Source of the DNA: Bimuria novae-zelandiae CBS 107.79
Lineage: Eukaryota; Ascomycota; Dothideomycetes; Pleosporales; Didymosphaeriaceae
Length of the DNA stretch: 64,000 nt
Direction: 5' to 3'
Assembly: GCA_010015655.1 (NCBI GenBank)
Contig: ML976673.1
Span: 69,931-133,930 of the forward strand
Made by a program: the position numbers and the translations under genes
Notes under the pieces: generated by a model
Told to the model about the DNA's origin: nothing
The model's database searches: none
Seen by the model: only the letters and a program-made list of their open reading frames with translations
Shown: one piece after another, positions 45,924 to 58,949 of the stretch
Position numbering within the stretch: position 1 is the stretch's first letter
Layout of the letters: the number at the start of each line of letters is the position of its first letter

Positions 45924-46679
45924 TACCTCTCTTTTCTTTATTAAAGGTAAAGAAAAATCTTTACGTTTTATCTTATTTATATAGCTTCGTAATTATTTTA
46001 TTATCTACTTATAATCTTTTTACTATTATAAACCTTTTACTAGTTCTGTTCTTGCGTGTCTAATTTTATATCCTTACTATAAGTAGTTACTGCGGCGGTA
46101 TGTTCGCGCTATTACGTTTACTTACTATTATATACGTAAAATTACTTCGCGCTTAGCTTCTAGGCCTTACTTTTTTAAGCTCTCTCTTTTCTTAGCTTAA
46201 CTTTGTACGCTATAACGTCTTACTTTTAACCTAGTCTACTTTAACTTCTCGACCTAATTCTTTTTACTATTTTAATAAGATAGCTAGCCCTTTATATAAT
46301 AGCTACGTAATAAGAATGCCTACGCGTTAAAGGCGTGTTACTAACTCTAATAATAAAATAAAAAAAGGCCTATTCTTATTATAATTACCTAACTACTAAC
46401 TTAAGAAGACTAAGTTTTTTAAAATAAGGCTACTATTTTTTAACGCTAGCGTAATCCTTTTTGGCTAGCTTACTAAGAAGTTTAGTACTTTTAAACCTTG
46501 CGAAGTAAGTTCTAAACTCTTTTTTATACTTTTTATACTTTTTTCTACCTTTTAACTTACTTTCTTACTCTTCTAACCTTCTTTTTAATTTTTTATTAGC
46601 CTAGGTGTGCGCACTTATTAACTTAATAAGCTTAGCTCTTAAGGTCTAATTTTACTACGCGCGATAATTAAGCGCTAGT

Positions 46680-47780
46680 ATATTAATTACGTTACTTATA
46701 AACGTGTCTATTAGTAGGTGCTAGTGGGCAAGACAGAGTCCTGTAAGGAGTGCTATACCTATAAGCTTACTAGCTATACTAGACAAGTATACTTTAGTCT
46801 AACTTATTTTAGATAACTTTAAAGTATGCTCTGCTAACTTCTTTTCTTACTTAGATTTAGCCTACCCTTAATAAAGTTATCCGCGAAGAGTTCGCTAATA
46901 TTATAATTATTAGTATTAGCTACCTTATAAATAAGGTTTTAAAAAGTAGCTAGAAATAAAAGACTTTTTTTATTAAACTTAACGCATTTTATTCTACTCG
47001 TAAGGTTACTATTATTAATTACTATACCTCCTTTAAAAGCAAGACTACTACTACTTTAGGCCTTATTACTCTTTTAAGGCTATTTAGCTCTTAGAGTGTA
47101 TTACTATTACGGTTAAAAAAACTTTTAATCTTCTTTAAATTTATGCTACTAACTTTAAAGCATTTTATTAAAAGTATAAAAACTCTTCCATAAGTTCCGT
47201 TCAAATAATAAAGCTATCTTTGAAGGCTAATATCGTGTAGCTCTCTAGTAAGTTCGTGGTAGTAGATAAAGGTATTATAATAAATAGTCTTTAAGTAATA
47301 AATACTATGCTCGCGAGAGCTAATATACTTATTTAAGCCTACTAGGGCTTACGCTAGTAGCTTTAGGCTATTATAATTAAAGAGTGCCTAAGTAAGGATG
47401 GTAATAGCTTTCTTAACCCTAGTATTATATTAGAGGGCGGCGAAGAAGGCCTAGACGTTATTAAAAAAGGTTTTACTATTTCTTTAGTAACTAAAGATAC
47501 TCTTTTTGCTTAGTTCCTTTTTCCTTTTTACCTTTAGTTTACTTCTAAGGCTCTTTTCTTTTGTAAGGATTATTCTTTACTATTATAAGAATTATTTAGT
47601 TCCCTTATTATCCTTAGTAGTTTTAAAAGTTTTTTAAGTTATTTTTTTTTTCAATTCGTTCTTAACTTTATTCCTTAATACTTAATTTTATTTTTTAATA
47701 ATACTGTTCCTACCCTTATCTTAGATACCTTTATCTACCTAGGTTTTTTAACTTAGTAAAATAGGCATCGTAGAGCCTCC
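46680..47780 (+). pseudogene. Antisense open frame downstream of Gypsy P pol, unknown function
   Basis: Opposite to gag-pol. From about 47080 one frame (0 mod 3) runs some 700 bp with only TAG/TAA stops: ECITITVKKTFNLL near 47095, NSSISSVQIIKLSLKANI near 47180, SKFVVVDKGIIINSL near 47250, NPSIILEGGEEGLDVIKKGF near 47418, LVTKDTLFAQFLFPFYLQF near 47490. Upstream, in another frame, GKTESCKECYTYKLTSYTRQ near 46730 has a C-x2-C pair. The C-terminal part is hydrophobic and F/L-rich. No family recognised. It may be an accessory gene carried by this type of chromovirus. Confidence 0.5.
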
Positions 47781-47859
47781 TTTAGGCCTTAAGAGAAGCT
47801 AATTTAGGAGATATCGCGATAGAATTCTATTAGGAGTTTTTTATTATAATTTTAATATA

Positions 47860-50800
47860 GCTTAGTAAACTTTTTTTAATAGTAACGTAGTAGCATAGTT
47901 AAGATTCCTATAAGATTCTTAAGTTTTTTAAAAGTAGTTTTTTTTATTATACTAAGTATTCTACCTTCTTGCCTCTACAAGACTAGCGTTCTTTATATAT
48001 ATTAACTATACTATACTTCTCTTCTTTCTTTTTTATTATAATTGCTTCGGGCTGGGCGTTATTAGTAGTTTAGCTAGAAAGAGGATTTAATAAGGCTAAC
48101 TTTAGCCTGTGTACGTAGCACTTTAGGTACATGTTTGGCAGGACATCTAGTTCTACTATATAAAAGTTTATTAATTTTTTTATAATAAACTTTTTTTGCT
48201 TCTAGTTAAGCTTCTTACTTAGATGTTAGTTTTAGAAGTAGTTTTTATATTTTAGCTATATTTTATCTTCTTCCTTTAAAATTAGAACGTTTTTACGTTA
48301 ATAGTTCGCTAGGCGCTCTTATTCTTATTAGGCTATTACTATCTTTACCTAGGCGAAGTTAAAAACTTTTTTAAACTTTTTTATTTGTACCTTTATAGCC
48401 TTCTTTACGTTAGTTTTAAGCTTTAAGGCTAATTTCCGTGCCTTAAAGTTCTTAACTAGTTTAATATTTTAGTCGTGGGATAAGAAAAATAGGCTAACTT
48501 TTCTTAATATAGCTTTTTATCCTTTAATAGCTCTCTAGGCTATAGGAAGCCACTTTATCTAATTATCTTATTACTAGTTATAGTACGCCTAGAGGTAGGC
48601 TTTAAGGATAAAGTTTATTTATTCTATTTATCTATCTGTCTTTAGGTGCTTTGCTATAGATAGTCTTTAGTCAATCCCTACTTATTTATAGAGTGTAGTC
48701 TAAAATTCGCTCACGAATTGTCCCCCGCTGTCTAATATAATAGAAGAGGGAAAGAAGTAGTCTACTATTTAGTATTAAAAAAACGCTATTGTAACTATAG
48801 GTATATTAAAATTTAGGAGACTAATAAACTTAGGGTTCTTACTAAGTTTATTTATAATTATTATAATATTCGTGCAGGTATCGCTTTTAGGTAAGATAAT
48901 AATAAAGTCTATTATAATATCCTTCTATCCTTATTTAGGTAGTAGTAAGGTCTTTAGCAGGCCCTATTTTACTTCTCTTTATAGTTTAGTTCTTCTATAG
49001 ATATTATAGTTCTTAATATACTACCTTACTTAGTTAGATATCCCTAAAAAGAAGTAGTCTTAAATAAAAATTTTATAAGAATTTTTTTATTTTAAGTATT
49101 TTTAAGCTAAGGAACTATGCGCGACTACTATTAGCTTTATTTATAAAAGTTTTAATTTTAATACTTATTATCTTAATCTATAGCGTAGGTACCCTTAGTG
49201 ATTTATACTATATTCTAAGATACTAATAAATAACTTCTACCTAGGTTCGAACTTCTTAAGCCTATTCTTAATATAGGCCTTTATCTTACTATATGCGCTG
49301 TCTTTATCGCGTTCTACCTCTTACTATATAGTGTTAAAGTCTAGTTTGCGTCGCTTGGCAAGGCTATTGCCTCCTTAAAAGGTTAATATAGGTAGTTTAG
49401 GGCGTGTTAGATAAGCGAGCACTAGGTCCTTATCTATTTTAATATAGTTAGGTTTCTCTATAGTAGTGGGTATTTAGGGGATAAAAGACTTTAAGCTATT
49501 TTTTTAGTAGTTTTTTTAAAAAAGCGTAAAATACTTTAACTTTAATTTATTATCTCTATTATCCTTTAGCAGGTCATAGTCCCTCTAGAAAAAAGCATTT
49601 ACCTTAGAGTTTACTAACTCTAGTCTATATATAAATATTATATTAATATAGCTAAGTATATCTGTCTACTAAACGTGTTATTTACCTCACCTTTATTTAG
49701 TAGCGAAATACGTAAGGTTTTTATAATTAGTGTAGACCGTAAGGTGCTTTACTACTTAATATATATAGTTTTATTTATTTATGTATTTAATAAATACAAG
49801 TATTTCTTTATTATAGATAGCGTAGTTATATTCTACTAGGCTATTCTTTGCTAAGAAGTAAGCTACTAGGTATAGAATCCTATTATTATTATACTAGGAA
49901 AAGTATCCTTTCGTTAACTAGGTAAAGGCGTTTGCTTCTAGTACTAATTCTTATTTAGGGTTAAAGTAGGCTAGCGCGGGGTCTATATAAAATGCTATCT
50001 TTAAGAAGTTAAATACGTGCTACTACTCTTATCCCTAAATAAATTCTACTCCTTTACTAGTAAGCTTTATAAGGGGGCTTACTATGCTAGAGAAGTCTTA
50101 TATAAATCTCTAATAAAAGTTTATAAGGCCTATAAAGCTCTAGACTTTTTTTACTAAAGTTAGTAGCTTTTATTCTTAAATTACTTAGACTTTATCTAGG
50201 TCTATGCTTACGCCCTTATTAACTTTTATAATAAATTTAAAGTACTTAGTCTTTTTAACGTAGAACTTAAATTTTTTAATATTTAAGTACAGTCCTGCGG
50301 CTCCTAACTTTTAAATTATAGTACGTACTTTCTCTTCGTGGTCATTTTAGCTACTACTAGAGAAGGTAAAAACATTATCTATATACGCTAAGTAGTAGTT
50401 ATTAAGATACTTCCTTAGTATTTACTTAATATACTACTAAAATATACTTCGCGCGTTAGCTAGGCTAAAAGGAACTACTAGCTACTTATAAAGACTAAAT
50501 TAAGTTCTAAACGCCGTCTTTTATTCCTCGTCTTTTACTATCTAAAGCTTATAAAAAACTTAGATTATATTAAGTTTCTTAAACTATTTAGCCTTTATAA
50601 GGAGCTAAAGAGTCTTACTAATTAATAGTAAAAGGTACTAGTCTTACTTTAAAATAGCGTTTAAGGCTTAATAATTAACGTAAAAGTGTAGTCCTTTACT
50701 AGGTTTTTTAGTAAATAATATTAAGGTAGTAGCACTAGACTTACTTACCTAAATAAAGCCTTTATCTAAATATTTAATAAGCTCTTATTAAAGGACGAGC

Positions 50801-52900
50801 AACTCTTCGCGAGACATATTAAATAGAGGGCTATAGAGAATCTCTAGGGTCTTGCTATCTTTTTCTATAAGAGGAATAAAAAGATCTACTCTAGGTTTAT
50901 AGTGCGGGGGGAGCTTATCAGCTTATTCCCTATAAAAAATACGCTATAAGTCCTTAAAAGCTTTAAGTAATAACTTTTATAGGTTTACCTTTAGCTTGCG
51001 GGTTAACGCCTTCTATATATCTTTTATTAATATAGAAAATACCTTAGCCCTGCTTCCTAGGCATTAATTACGCTAATTAAAGACTATAAAAGCTATAGTA
51101 AATACCCCTTAAGGCTTTATTAATAGTTTTTTACCTTTTTAGTTACGGACGCGAGTGCCTAAACTTCTAATTTAGATTAATTTCTTTACTAGGGCTAGTT
51201 TAACCCTATTCTTTTTTATTTAGATTAGGCTAAGGATTAGATTGTACGATCCGTCGTTAGGTACGACGTATAGCTATATTAGTTCTATATAGCTATTAAT
51301 ATTTATTTCTAATTAGACTAATTTACGTACGAAGAGTCGCATGCCTCTAATACTAATAATCTTTTATAAATAGGATAGGTTCTTGCGCTGTAGGTAGGCT
51401 TTTATTATAAGTTCTTTTAATATAAGTTTAAAGGTTAAATAACCTAAATTAATTATCTTTAATATAAATATAATATAATTAATAAGCGAGTAAACTATTA
51501 CTAGTATTAAGTCTAGCTATAGCCTTTAAAAGTTATTAAAACTAATCTTTTACCTTTTTCTTACTTTTACCTCCTGGCGACGACTATTACCAGGAGGACC
51601 TAGTTTTCTAAATTAATAAAATCTATATTAAACTTTTTATTAAAAGATTTTTTAGTAGCAGGTGTAGTAGCGCGAATTTATACTAGCTTTATTATAGGTA
51701 AAAGTTTATGCTACTTTACGCGGTGTCCTGTATCTCTATAATAAAAATAGGAACTATTCTTTTTATAGGTTTTTATTACCTTGCGCAACACCTACGTGGC
51801 TTATTTTAAGTATTACTAGATCTATGTTCTGTAGTTCTATCTATTACTTAGTGTCTTCTATCTTAGCTTTATTAGCTAGACATCCTTCTAGGGTTAGCTT
51901 ACGTAGGTTCCTAATCTATCTTGTCTGGCGCCCCGTTCTTAACAGAAAACTTTAGTAGTTATAATATATTTTAAAAGAGGTTTTTTTAATCTTATTAACT
52001 CTCTTCTAAACCCCTTATAGGTCCTAATTATTATTTATATCTGCTATAACTATTTAGTCCAGTAAGTCCTCGTAGAGGCTCTAAAAGTATAAATTTTTTA
52101 GAATTTCTTAATTATGCTCTTTAGCTTCTATAGTATAGTTATTAAAGTTAAGATTAAAGTTATAAAGCTTTTAGTATCCTTATTATATTATAAGTAAGCG
52201 GTTATGCGCAATTTCCTCTACTAGGTAATTATAAAAGTTATAGTCTAGTAGCTTTTAGAGGTTAGCTTTAGCATATTTTAGGTAGTAGTCTAGGTATATA
52301 ATTCCCACCGTCGCTACACATCTTATTAATTAACTAATAATATATCTAAGTATATTTCTAAGGCAGTCCCTATTCTCTAAAAGCTTATATTATATTACTA
52401 TCTTAAAATAGTAATAATCCTATTATTTACTATTAAAGTAAGCTAAGTTAAAAATCTTAGGGCAGTGACTTCTTCCTTAGTATAAAATAAGCTCTACTAT
52501 TAATTTCTTTAGTATTTCTATTTATTAGTTTACTTTTAATAGCTAAATTATGCGTCTTATCTCTTAAGAGTATTATTATATTATTAGAGATTCTTAGCGC
52601 TCCTCTACTATTTCTTTAGTTAGTCCTCTTACTTTTTATAGTAAAGTCTAAAGAGTGTCTTAGAGGTTAACAAGTGCTTTAACCTTACTTAGGAATTACT
52701 ATATTTTATTCTCGTTAACTCTTAATACCTAGAGTTTAGTTATAAATAGGGAGGCTATCCTTTTATTTTCTTAACTATTACTATTTTATAATCTAATAGC
52801 TTGCTGCGCATAATTATTCGCGCTAAGATATAAACCTTTAGTAAAAAGTCCTATTCTTATTTCTATAACTTCTTTATTTAGCAAAGATAGTCTTACTAGT
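47860..52900 (-). pseudogene. Gypsy P gag-pol with chromodomain
   Basis: On the minus strand: gag about 52900-51750, ending with a zinc knuckle near 51720-51750 reading FYFYYRDTGHRV (Cys residues lost to Tyr). RT has YYLAYIDNVFTFSSSS at 50355-50400 (second catalytic Asp now Asn). RNase H has LVLEANAFTQLTKGYFSQYN near 49940. Integrase has KDIIIDFIIILPKSDTCTNI near 48920 and LDSGGQFVSEF near 48700. A segment YELDVLPNMYLKCYVHRLKL-like near 48120 leads to a chromodomain at about 47990-47860 (EKYSIVNIYK, KVEYLV-KKTTF). Typical chromovirus order; many stops. Confidence 0.88.
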
Positions 52901-53091
52901 ATTAAGTATCTATTAGGACTTCTTTTTAATTACTTGCTAAGGAGGGTTTTATCTCTTTATAGGTCTAAGCGTTACCTTTATAGTATTTATTTACGTAAGT
53001 CTTTTAACTTCGTATACTACTTTGTAGCTTTAGTCTATAGTTATATTTAAAATCTACTTATCCCGCGATAGGTAAAAGTAATTAAATTTAA

Positions 53092-53253
53092 TATAAGGGG
53101 CTAGGTGCTTAAGGAGCTAAAGGTGCTAAAAAAAATACTTATAAATTTAATAAAGAGTCTAAAGGTAGGCTTTAGGCGTCGAACTTATATATCTAGGGTT
53201 TGCCTAATTAAGGGTTAAGGATCCGAGGCAACAACTGGGCGTAGCGTATTACA
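53092..53253 (-). repeat. Gypsy P 5' LTR
   Basis: 162 bp, TATAAGGGGCTAGG to GCGTATTACA, followed directly by the TACGC duplication. Confidence 0.93.
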
Positions 53254-53259
53254 TACGCT

Positions 53260-56200
53260 AGATAGGGGCAGAAGACCTTTTCTCTTTATCTAACGTCTTA
53301 TACCCTACACGTAGATACTAAACGCAGTATATTAATCTAGCCTACTTAGGCCTAAACATCTCTACTTATTACTCTTATAATATTACGTTAAATTATGCTA
53401 ACTAACTTCACTAATTAGACTGACCTAACTTTAATAATATATGTAATAATAGAATAGATTAAGATGCTATAAGAGACCTTTTAATAGACGTAACAGGCTT
53501 AATAAGAGTCCTTTTAATAGTCTCTCTAATAAATATAGTGTCACGGGAATTATCCCTTGTAGGTACCCTAATCGGAACGATCAGGTGGAATGGGCAAACA
53601 TAACACCGAATGCTCGATATAAATACTACTCTTATAGTAACTTTTTATATGTTACTGATCAATCAATTCGATCTCCGAACTATATACTATCCAGCTCGTT
53701 TTATCCTCCACATATAGGTTTAGTATTAAGCTAATAAGGAGGCTCTAAAGCGTATAGAGGCTTACTACTAAGCTAAAATAGAGGTACTATACAAGGAGAT
53801 ATTTTTTAAGAAGTCTATCTACTTTACGCTAGATACAATAGCTATAAATAAGAAATTTATAGAGCTCTCTAAGGCGCTATCTAGAGATAGCTTAATAGTT
53901 ATAAAGCCTATTTACTAGAGTAATAAGCTTTCTAACTTACTTATGTTTACTAGTACGAGGAAGGAACTACCTTTATTTATCTTATAATTATAGATAAAGC
54001 TAAAAAATAATACCAATTAATATTTAACTAAACGTGCTAGACTTATCTACACATACTTTTAGTTTAACTATAATTTTATAACACTTACGAACACGCTAAT
54101 TATTTTTAATATAAATACTATAATAAACCTAATCGCCTTCCTTAGAGCTATATACGATAACCTAAATAAAACTTTATTAGTATAGAGTAAGCTTAATAAT
54201 CTAAATTAAAAAAAAGTAACTTTTTTTAAGCTACTTTACCTATTTTAACGACTTATAGTAAATACCCAGCTTAATAAAAAAAGCGTAGATTAATATCCTA
54301 CGCTACTTACTATTAGATAATCTTTAACGTATAATAGTAGAAGCTAAAATTCTATTCAATATTACTAAATACGCTAACCTAATTACGTAATATAATAATA
54401 ACTTTTAATATCTGTCTACCTACTTAAGTTATTAACTAACCTTATAATAGTAGTACGACTCTAATGAAACAGAGATTGATATATTATATATAACCCTATT
54501 AGCTTAAAAGAAAAACTAGTACTCAAAGAAGGGACTCTGCTTTTGCTATAAGGCACATAGGTATATAGTAAACAACTACCTAAAGATAATCACGTAGATC
54601 CGTGCTACTACCTAGAGTTACTTACTAAATTAATACTTAACCTTATTTTATAATTAGAAATAACGTAATTTTTGCTCCTTAAACTTAAGATCTAGTTTTC
54701 ACTTGTCCTAATTACGCTTGCGACGATAATGCGTATTATTAAAAAATATAGTTTTAGAGATAAGTTACTTAATAGAACTACGGTAAATATAAGTTTTTAT
54801 AAACTTATAAACTACTTTTTTAAGTAAAATTTAGGTGAGATAGGTTAAAATTCATTATACTGTTTAATAAAGTAACGCTAGATAATTAGTAATCGCACTA
54901 GTTAATACTATAGCTATAAGACTCAGATTTATTTATTAAGACCTAGCGCGCAACCTAAAACTGCCTTTATAATTACTACTTTATATTATATAACCTACTA
55001 AATTTAATAGAAAATAACTAAAGAATAAATATATTACGTATATAGCTAGTATACGCCTCCTCTATTAGAATTATGGACAGTAAATTAAACTCTATATAAT
55101 AACTATAGTTTAATATTAGTAAATTTTTAAATAGTCCAGAATGTATAAGCATCAGGTAAGGATTAACTACGATATAAAATAGTTAAAGTTTATAGCTAAA
55201 CGATACTAGGATTATTGCCTGCATATAAATAGAATATCTAGCAATAATGGAGCCTCTAGTATTAAACTAGATATTAATTCAATCTTGGATTTAATTATAA
55301 ATCTAGGCTATACTAAACCGAGTAGTATAAAATAGAACCTAAGTACTAAATTAGATTTTTAACCTATAATAATAATAACCAGGTGTTAGCAATGCGCTAT
55401 GCTCGTACTTTAGTTAAAAGCGTAATATAATAACTAGTATAAAATACTACGCCGCTAGCTATAGGGGTCTAGACGAATACCTATAGGTAGGCAAGACAGA
55501 TCTCTTATAATTAATAAAATACTTATAATACATAAATTACTTTAGAATAATAAACCTAAAGTTAGAGTTTCTCATGATATAATATTAAAGCTTAATATAT
55601 ATATAATTTCGGTAGTTTGCTTCCTAGGACTGGCGAGCTATTAAGAATATAAATTTTTATAGTATTAATAGCAGATATTAATAAAGCGCTAGTAGAAAAG
55701 AAGGAAACTAACCTAGCTACTCAATTACTACCTAAGTACTATAACCTACTATATGTCTTCTTACGTAAAGAAAGTAGACTAATTACTTAAATCTTAATTT
55801 TTAGGATAGTAAGTATTTAGAATTTAGCCCTTTATATAGCATATCTTAGGACGAATTAAACGTACTAGAGAAGTACCTTACTAAGCACTTAAAAAAGGGC
55901 TTTATATAAGCTAGTGAGTTACTTATTACCTTTCTAGTAATTTTTATAAAGAAGCTAAGTAGAGGACTAAAATTGTATATTAATTATAAAGCACTAAATG
56001 CGCTAATAGTTAAAAATTTATATTTAATTTTCTTACTTTAAAAGACGCTAAGCTATCTAAGTAAGGCAAAGTACTATATAAAGCTTAATATTATTACTAC
56101 CTTTAATAAGCTATAAATAATAAAGAGGGACGAATAGCTAATACTCCTTTACACTAGATATAGTCTATTTAAATATCTTATTATGCCTTTTAAACTGGCT

Positions 56201-57092
56201 AACGCGCTAAGTATCTTCTAGTACTACGTAAATAACGCGTTATAACTGTATTTGGACGTATGTTATATTATATATTTTAATAATATCCTAATATATAGTA
56301 AATATCTATCTAAGTACTACTAATACGTACGAATAGTCCTTAAGGCTATAAATGAAGTAGGCTTATAGCTTAACGTTAGTAAATATAAATTCTATTAGGC
56401 TTAGGTCACGTACCTAGGGTACGTGATTATTATAGATAGTATCTAGATAGATCCTAAGAAAGTGGAAGCAGTATAAAACCTGGAATACCTATAAAATGTA
56501 AAAATTATAGGTGTCTCTCTAGGCCTTATAAATTTTCATTATTAATTTATATTAAAATTCTTAAAGCAAGCATCGTCACTTATAAATTTAATAAAAAAAA
56601 AATTAAAAGTTTTACTTTAATAGATCCTATTAGGAAGTATTTAACTAGTTAAAGGCTACCTTTATAACCGCTTTTATACTACGCTATTTTAATTTAAAAC
56701 TATTGATTATAATAGAGGCTAACGTCTCTAACTACGTAATAGCTAAAGTACTATCTTTAAACGATAAAGATAGAGAGCTACGCCAAATTGTCTACTATTT
56801 ATAATAGATAAACTCTATAAAAGATAATTATAAGGTATATAATACCGAGTTACTTATAATTATACGCTACTTTAAGTAGTGAAGAATTAAATTAAAAGGC
56901 GCTGCCTTCCCTACTAATGTGCTTAGTAATTATAAGAATTAATAGTACTTTATAATAACTAAATAATTAAGCTATAAATAGACTTATTAGTTAGAGTACC
57001 TATGGAGATTTTAGTTTATAAATACTTTTTGCCTTAATAAGTAAGGTGAGAAACTAGACTCGCTTACGCGATAATTATAAAATATTATACTA
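53260..57092 (+). pseudogene. Gypsy N gag, protease, RT and RNase H (split by a solo LTR)
   Basis: Plus-strand gypsy polyprotein. Gag: helical EQIKMLQETFQQT (TAG read as Q) near 53470; after the solo LTR, SNKLSNLLMFTSTRKELPLF near 53920 (the start of a retrotransposon gag core) and a zinc knuckle GLCFCYKAHRYIVNN near 54535. Protease-like RNLKLPLQLLLYII-type residues near 54960. RT: KKLSRGLKLYINYKALN near 55950, YIIYFNNILIYSK at 56268-56304 with both catalytic Asp now Asn. RNase H: IIIEANVSNYVIAKVLS near 56710, YNTELLIIIRYFK near 56842. The 5' LTR is not identified; the element is cut by O at 57091. Confidence 0.82.
53539..53712. repeat. Solo LTR in gag of N
   Basis: 174 bp, TGTCACGGGAATTATCCC to TATCCTCCACA, with perfect 5 bp duplications TATAG (53534-53538 and 53713-53717). 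Gag-like coding continues on both sides. It is much less RIPed than its host. Confidence 0.88.
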
Positions 57093-58947
57093 GAGTCTCC
57101 CCCCCAGATTTAACCCAACCGCAGATTTAACCCAGCAAAATCAACTCTACGCACGCGATCGCATTGCGCGTCGCGTGCGCTTTGCCAGCCCCTCTAATAA
57201 ACTATCTACTAAACAATCCAAACCTTCCGCTTCCTCCTGACTATCTTCTTCTAGTACTACAACCTTTCGTAGGCGCCCCCTTACTTATTTTATTATTAGC
57301 TTCGCCTCCTCCTCGCGGGTGATCTGCAACACTTCTATTGTTATATAGATTAATTAACCTTCTAGTTAAACTCTTTTTCCTTTCTTAGCCTTCTTTTGCT
57401 TTTAAAGAAGCTTAGACTAATCTGCAATCTACTTAGCTTAAATAGCTATTATAGTATTCTGTATTTTATAAAGGCGTGTCATCCGCTCTGCGTAGCGTTT
57501 TACTAGCGAGAGGACTACGGGATCCTCGCGAAGCAACTCTATAAATTACTTATTTAATCTTAGTAGTTTTACTAGCTCTAGAGGAGAGCTCTATAGTAGA
57601 GAGAGATCTAAATTAGTTGCTTATTATAGTGTAGCTAGGACAGGTAAAAGCGGGGGCGACTTATAAGGCAGGTTACTAAGGACGCGCATAAGTAACACAG
57701 GCTATAAGCTAGTAGCACGCTATCTACTAAGTATATTTTTCTTTAATATTACCTTCTCTTATGCGTAGGATAGTAATTCTATCCACTCTAATCGCGGGAT
57801 ACGCTATAAGCTAAGCCAGGATATTGCATGCGTCTCACAGAAGTGATACTATTTAAACGCCGAAAAGATGCTAAGATTAAGAGGTTAGAGTATATGCGAG
57901 CAATAAGCAGGCATAATTAAAAGATTAATCTAATTTCTTATATAATAGGCGATAAAATCTGCGCGTATATAACTTCTATATCTATCCGCGATAAGTAAAC
58001 GCTAGCGCCCTACAGCCTTGTCGCGGGTTAATAGATCGAATACTCTCTTTAGCCATTCTAGACCTAGGTTATTTAATGTCTAGCTATTCTTACTAGTAGC
58101 AAAATGCTACCCTAGAGGCGATTACTTATTAATCTATCGTGTATTAATATTATTTCTTTTAAAGATTAGGAGGGGAGCTAGCGTTTCGCCTATAGTATTA
58201 ATATACTTAATATCTATAACCTATTCTTGCTTCCTAGTAATTACTTTATCCTTTTAAGTAGTATTAAGGTACACTAATACCTTTATAATCTGCTCCTCAC
58301 TAACACCGAATCCTGACTCATCCATGTTCTATATATCCGAAGGGAGGTACGCATGCTCCTCCATTTTTAAAGCTACTGCGTTGAACTAGCGCTCTACACG
58401 CGCGTAGGATGCTCCTTCCTTTCGTAAATACTTAAGATGCCTAGCAAATACCCCTTCTATTTTAAGGTTCCTCTTTTAAAAACGTGTAATCTATTTATCG
58501 TTAATATAGGAGAGTAATTATAAAGGAGAGGCTAGTTATAACGCGTGCGTAACGCGTACAGCCCGTATAAGGAGGGTAAGCTCCTTTAGTATTAAGTAGG
58601 TAATTTAGGTTCTAGTAATAGTATAGTTCTTAATTTATTATATAAGAGTCTTTTCTTCTGCGTTTAACAGGATCTAAGTTATTTCGTGGCTTGTAGACTG
58701 CGTTAAGCCGCTATAATGCCTGCGGTGTAAGGTGCGTCGCGAAACTTTAAAGAAGTCTATAGCAGAATTTAGAGAAGAAAAATCTTTATTTTAAAAGGCA
58801 TATAAAGCCTTCTGTATTTAAATTTCGCGATTTGATTGTCTTTTTGGTGTTTGGGGAGACATTAGTGGGGATAACGCGTGATGCATGCGCGTCGCGTGCT
58901 TTTACTGGGTCAAATCTGGGGTTGGGTTAAATCTGGGGGGGGGACTC
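57093..58947 (-). mobile_element. Element O: pogo-like DNA transposon in N
   Basis: 1855 bp between TA 57091-57092 and TA 58948-58949. TIR GAGTCTCCCCCCCAGATTTA at the left and its complement at the right. It contains a CAGATTTAACCCA doublet on both sides (57107-57148; 58908-58938). Confidence 0.92.
57180..58790 (-). pseudogene. Element O transposase (third pogo subgroup)
   Basis: On the minus strand: NMDESGFGVSEEQIIKVLVY near 58290 (first catalytic Asp kept), NNLGLEWLKRVFDLLTRDKA near 58030, LLIADRYRSYIRADFIAYYI near 57960 (second Asp kept, GHGSH now RYRSY), then NLLIMPAYCSHIL and PLNLSIFSAFK near 57860 (third Asp now Asn). The C-terminal half is charged and ends with REEEAKLIIK and a basic RGRLRKVVVLEEDS near 57270. 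The MDESGFG motif differs from the MDEKGF of A-F and the DETGF of I/J/S. Moderate number of TAG/TAA stops. Confidence 0.88.
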
Positions 58948-58949
58948 TA

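Larger units (their letters stand above)
45763..53253 (-). mobile_element. Gypsy P: complete chromovirus
   Basis: 7491 bp with LTRs of 161 and 162 bp and a perfect 5 bp duplication TACGC (45758-45762 and 53254-53258). Gag-pol reads on the minus strand. A purine tract (complement of CCTCTCTTTTCTTT) abuts the left LTR. About 1.9 kb separates the end of pol from the 3' LTR and contains a plus-strand open frame, the same layout as Gypsy-1. Confidence 0.93.

Noticed and set aside
53539..53712. 5' LTR of gypsy N
   Set aside because: It lies close to gag and has LTR termini, but perfect TATAG duplications flank it on both sides and gag-like coding continues to its left, so it is a solo LTR inside N.
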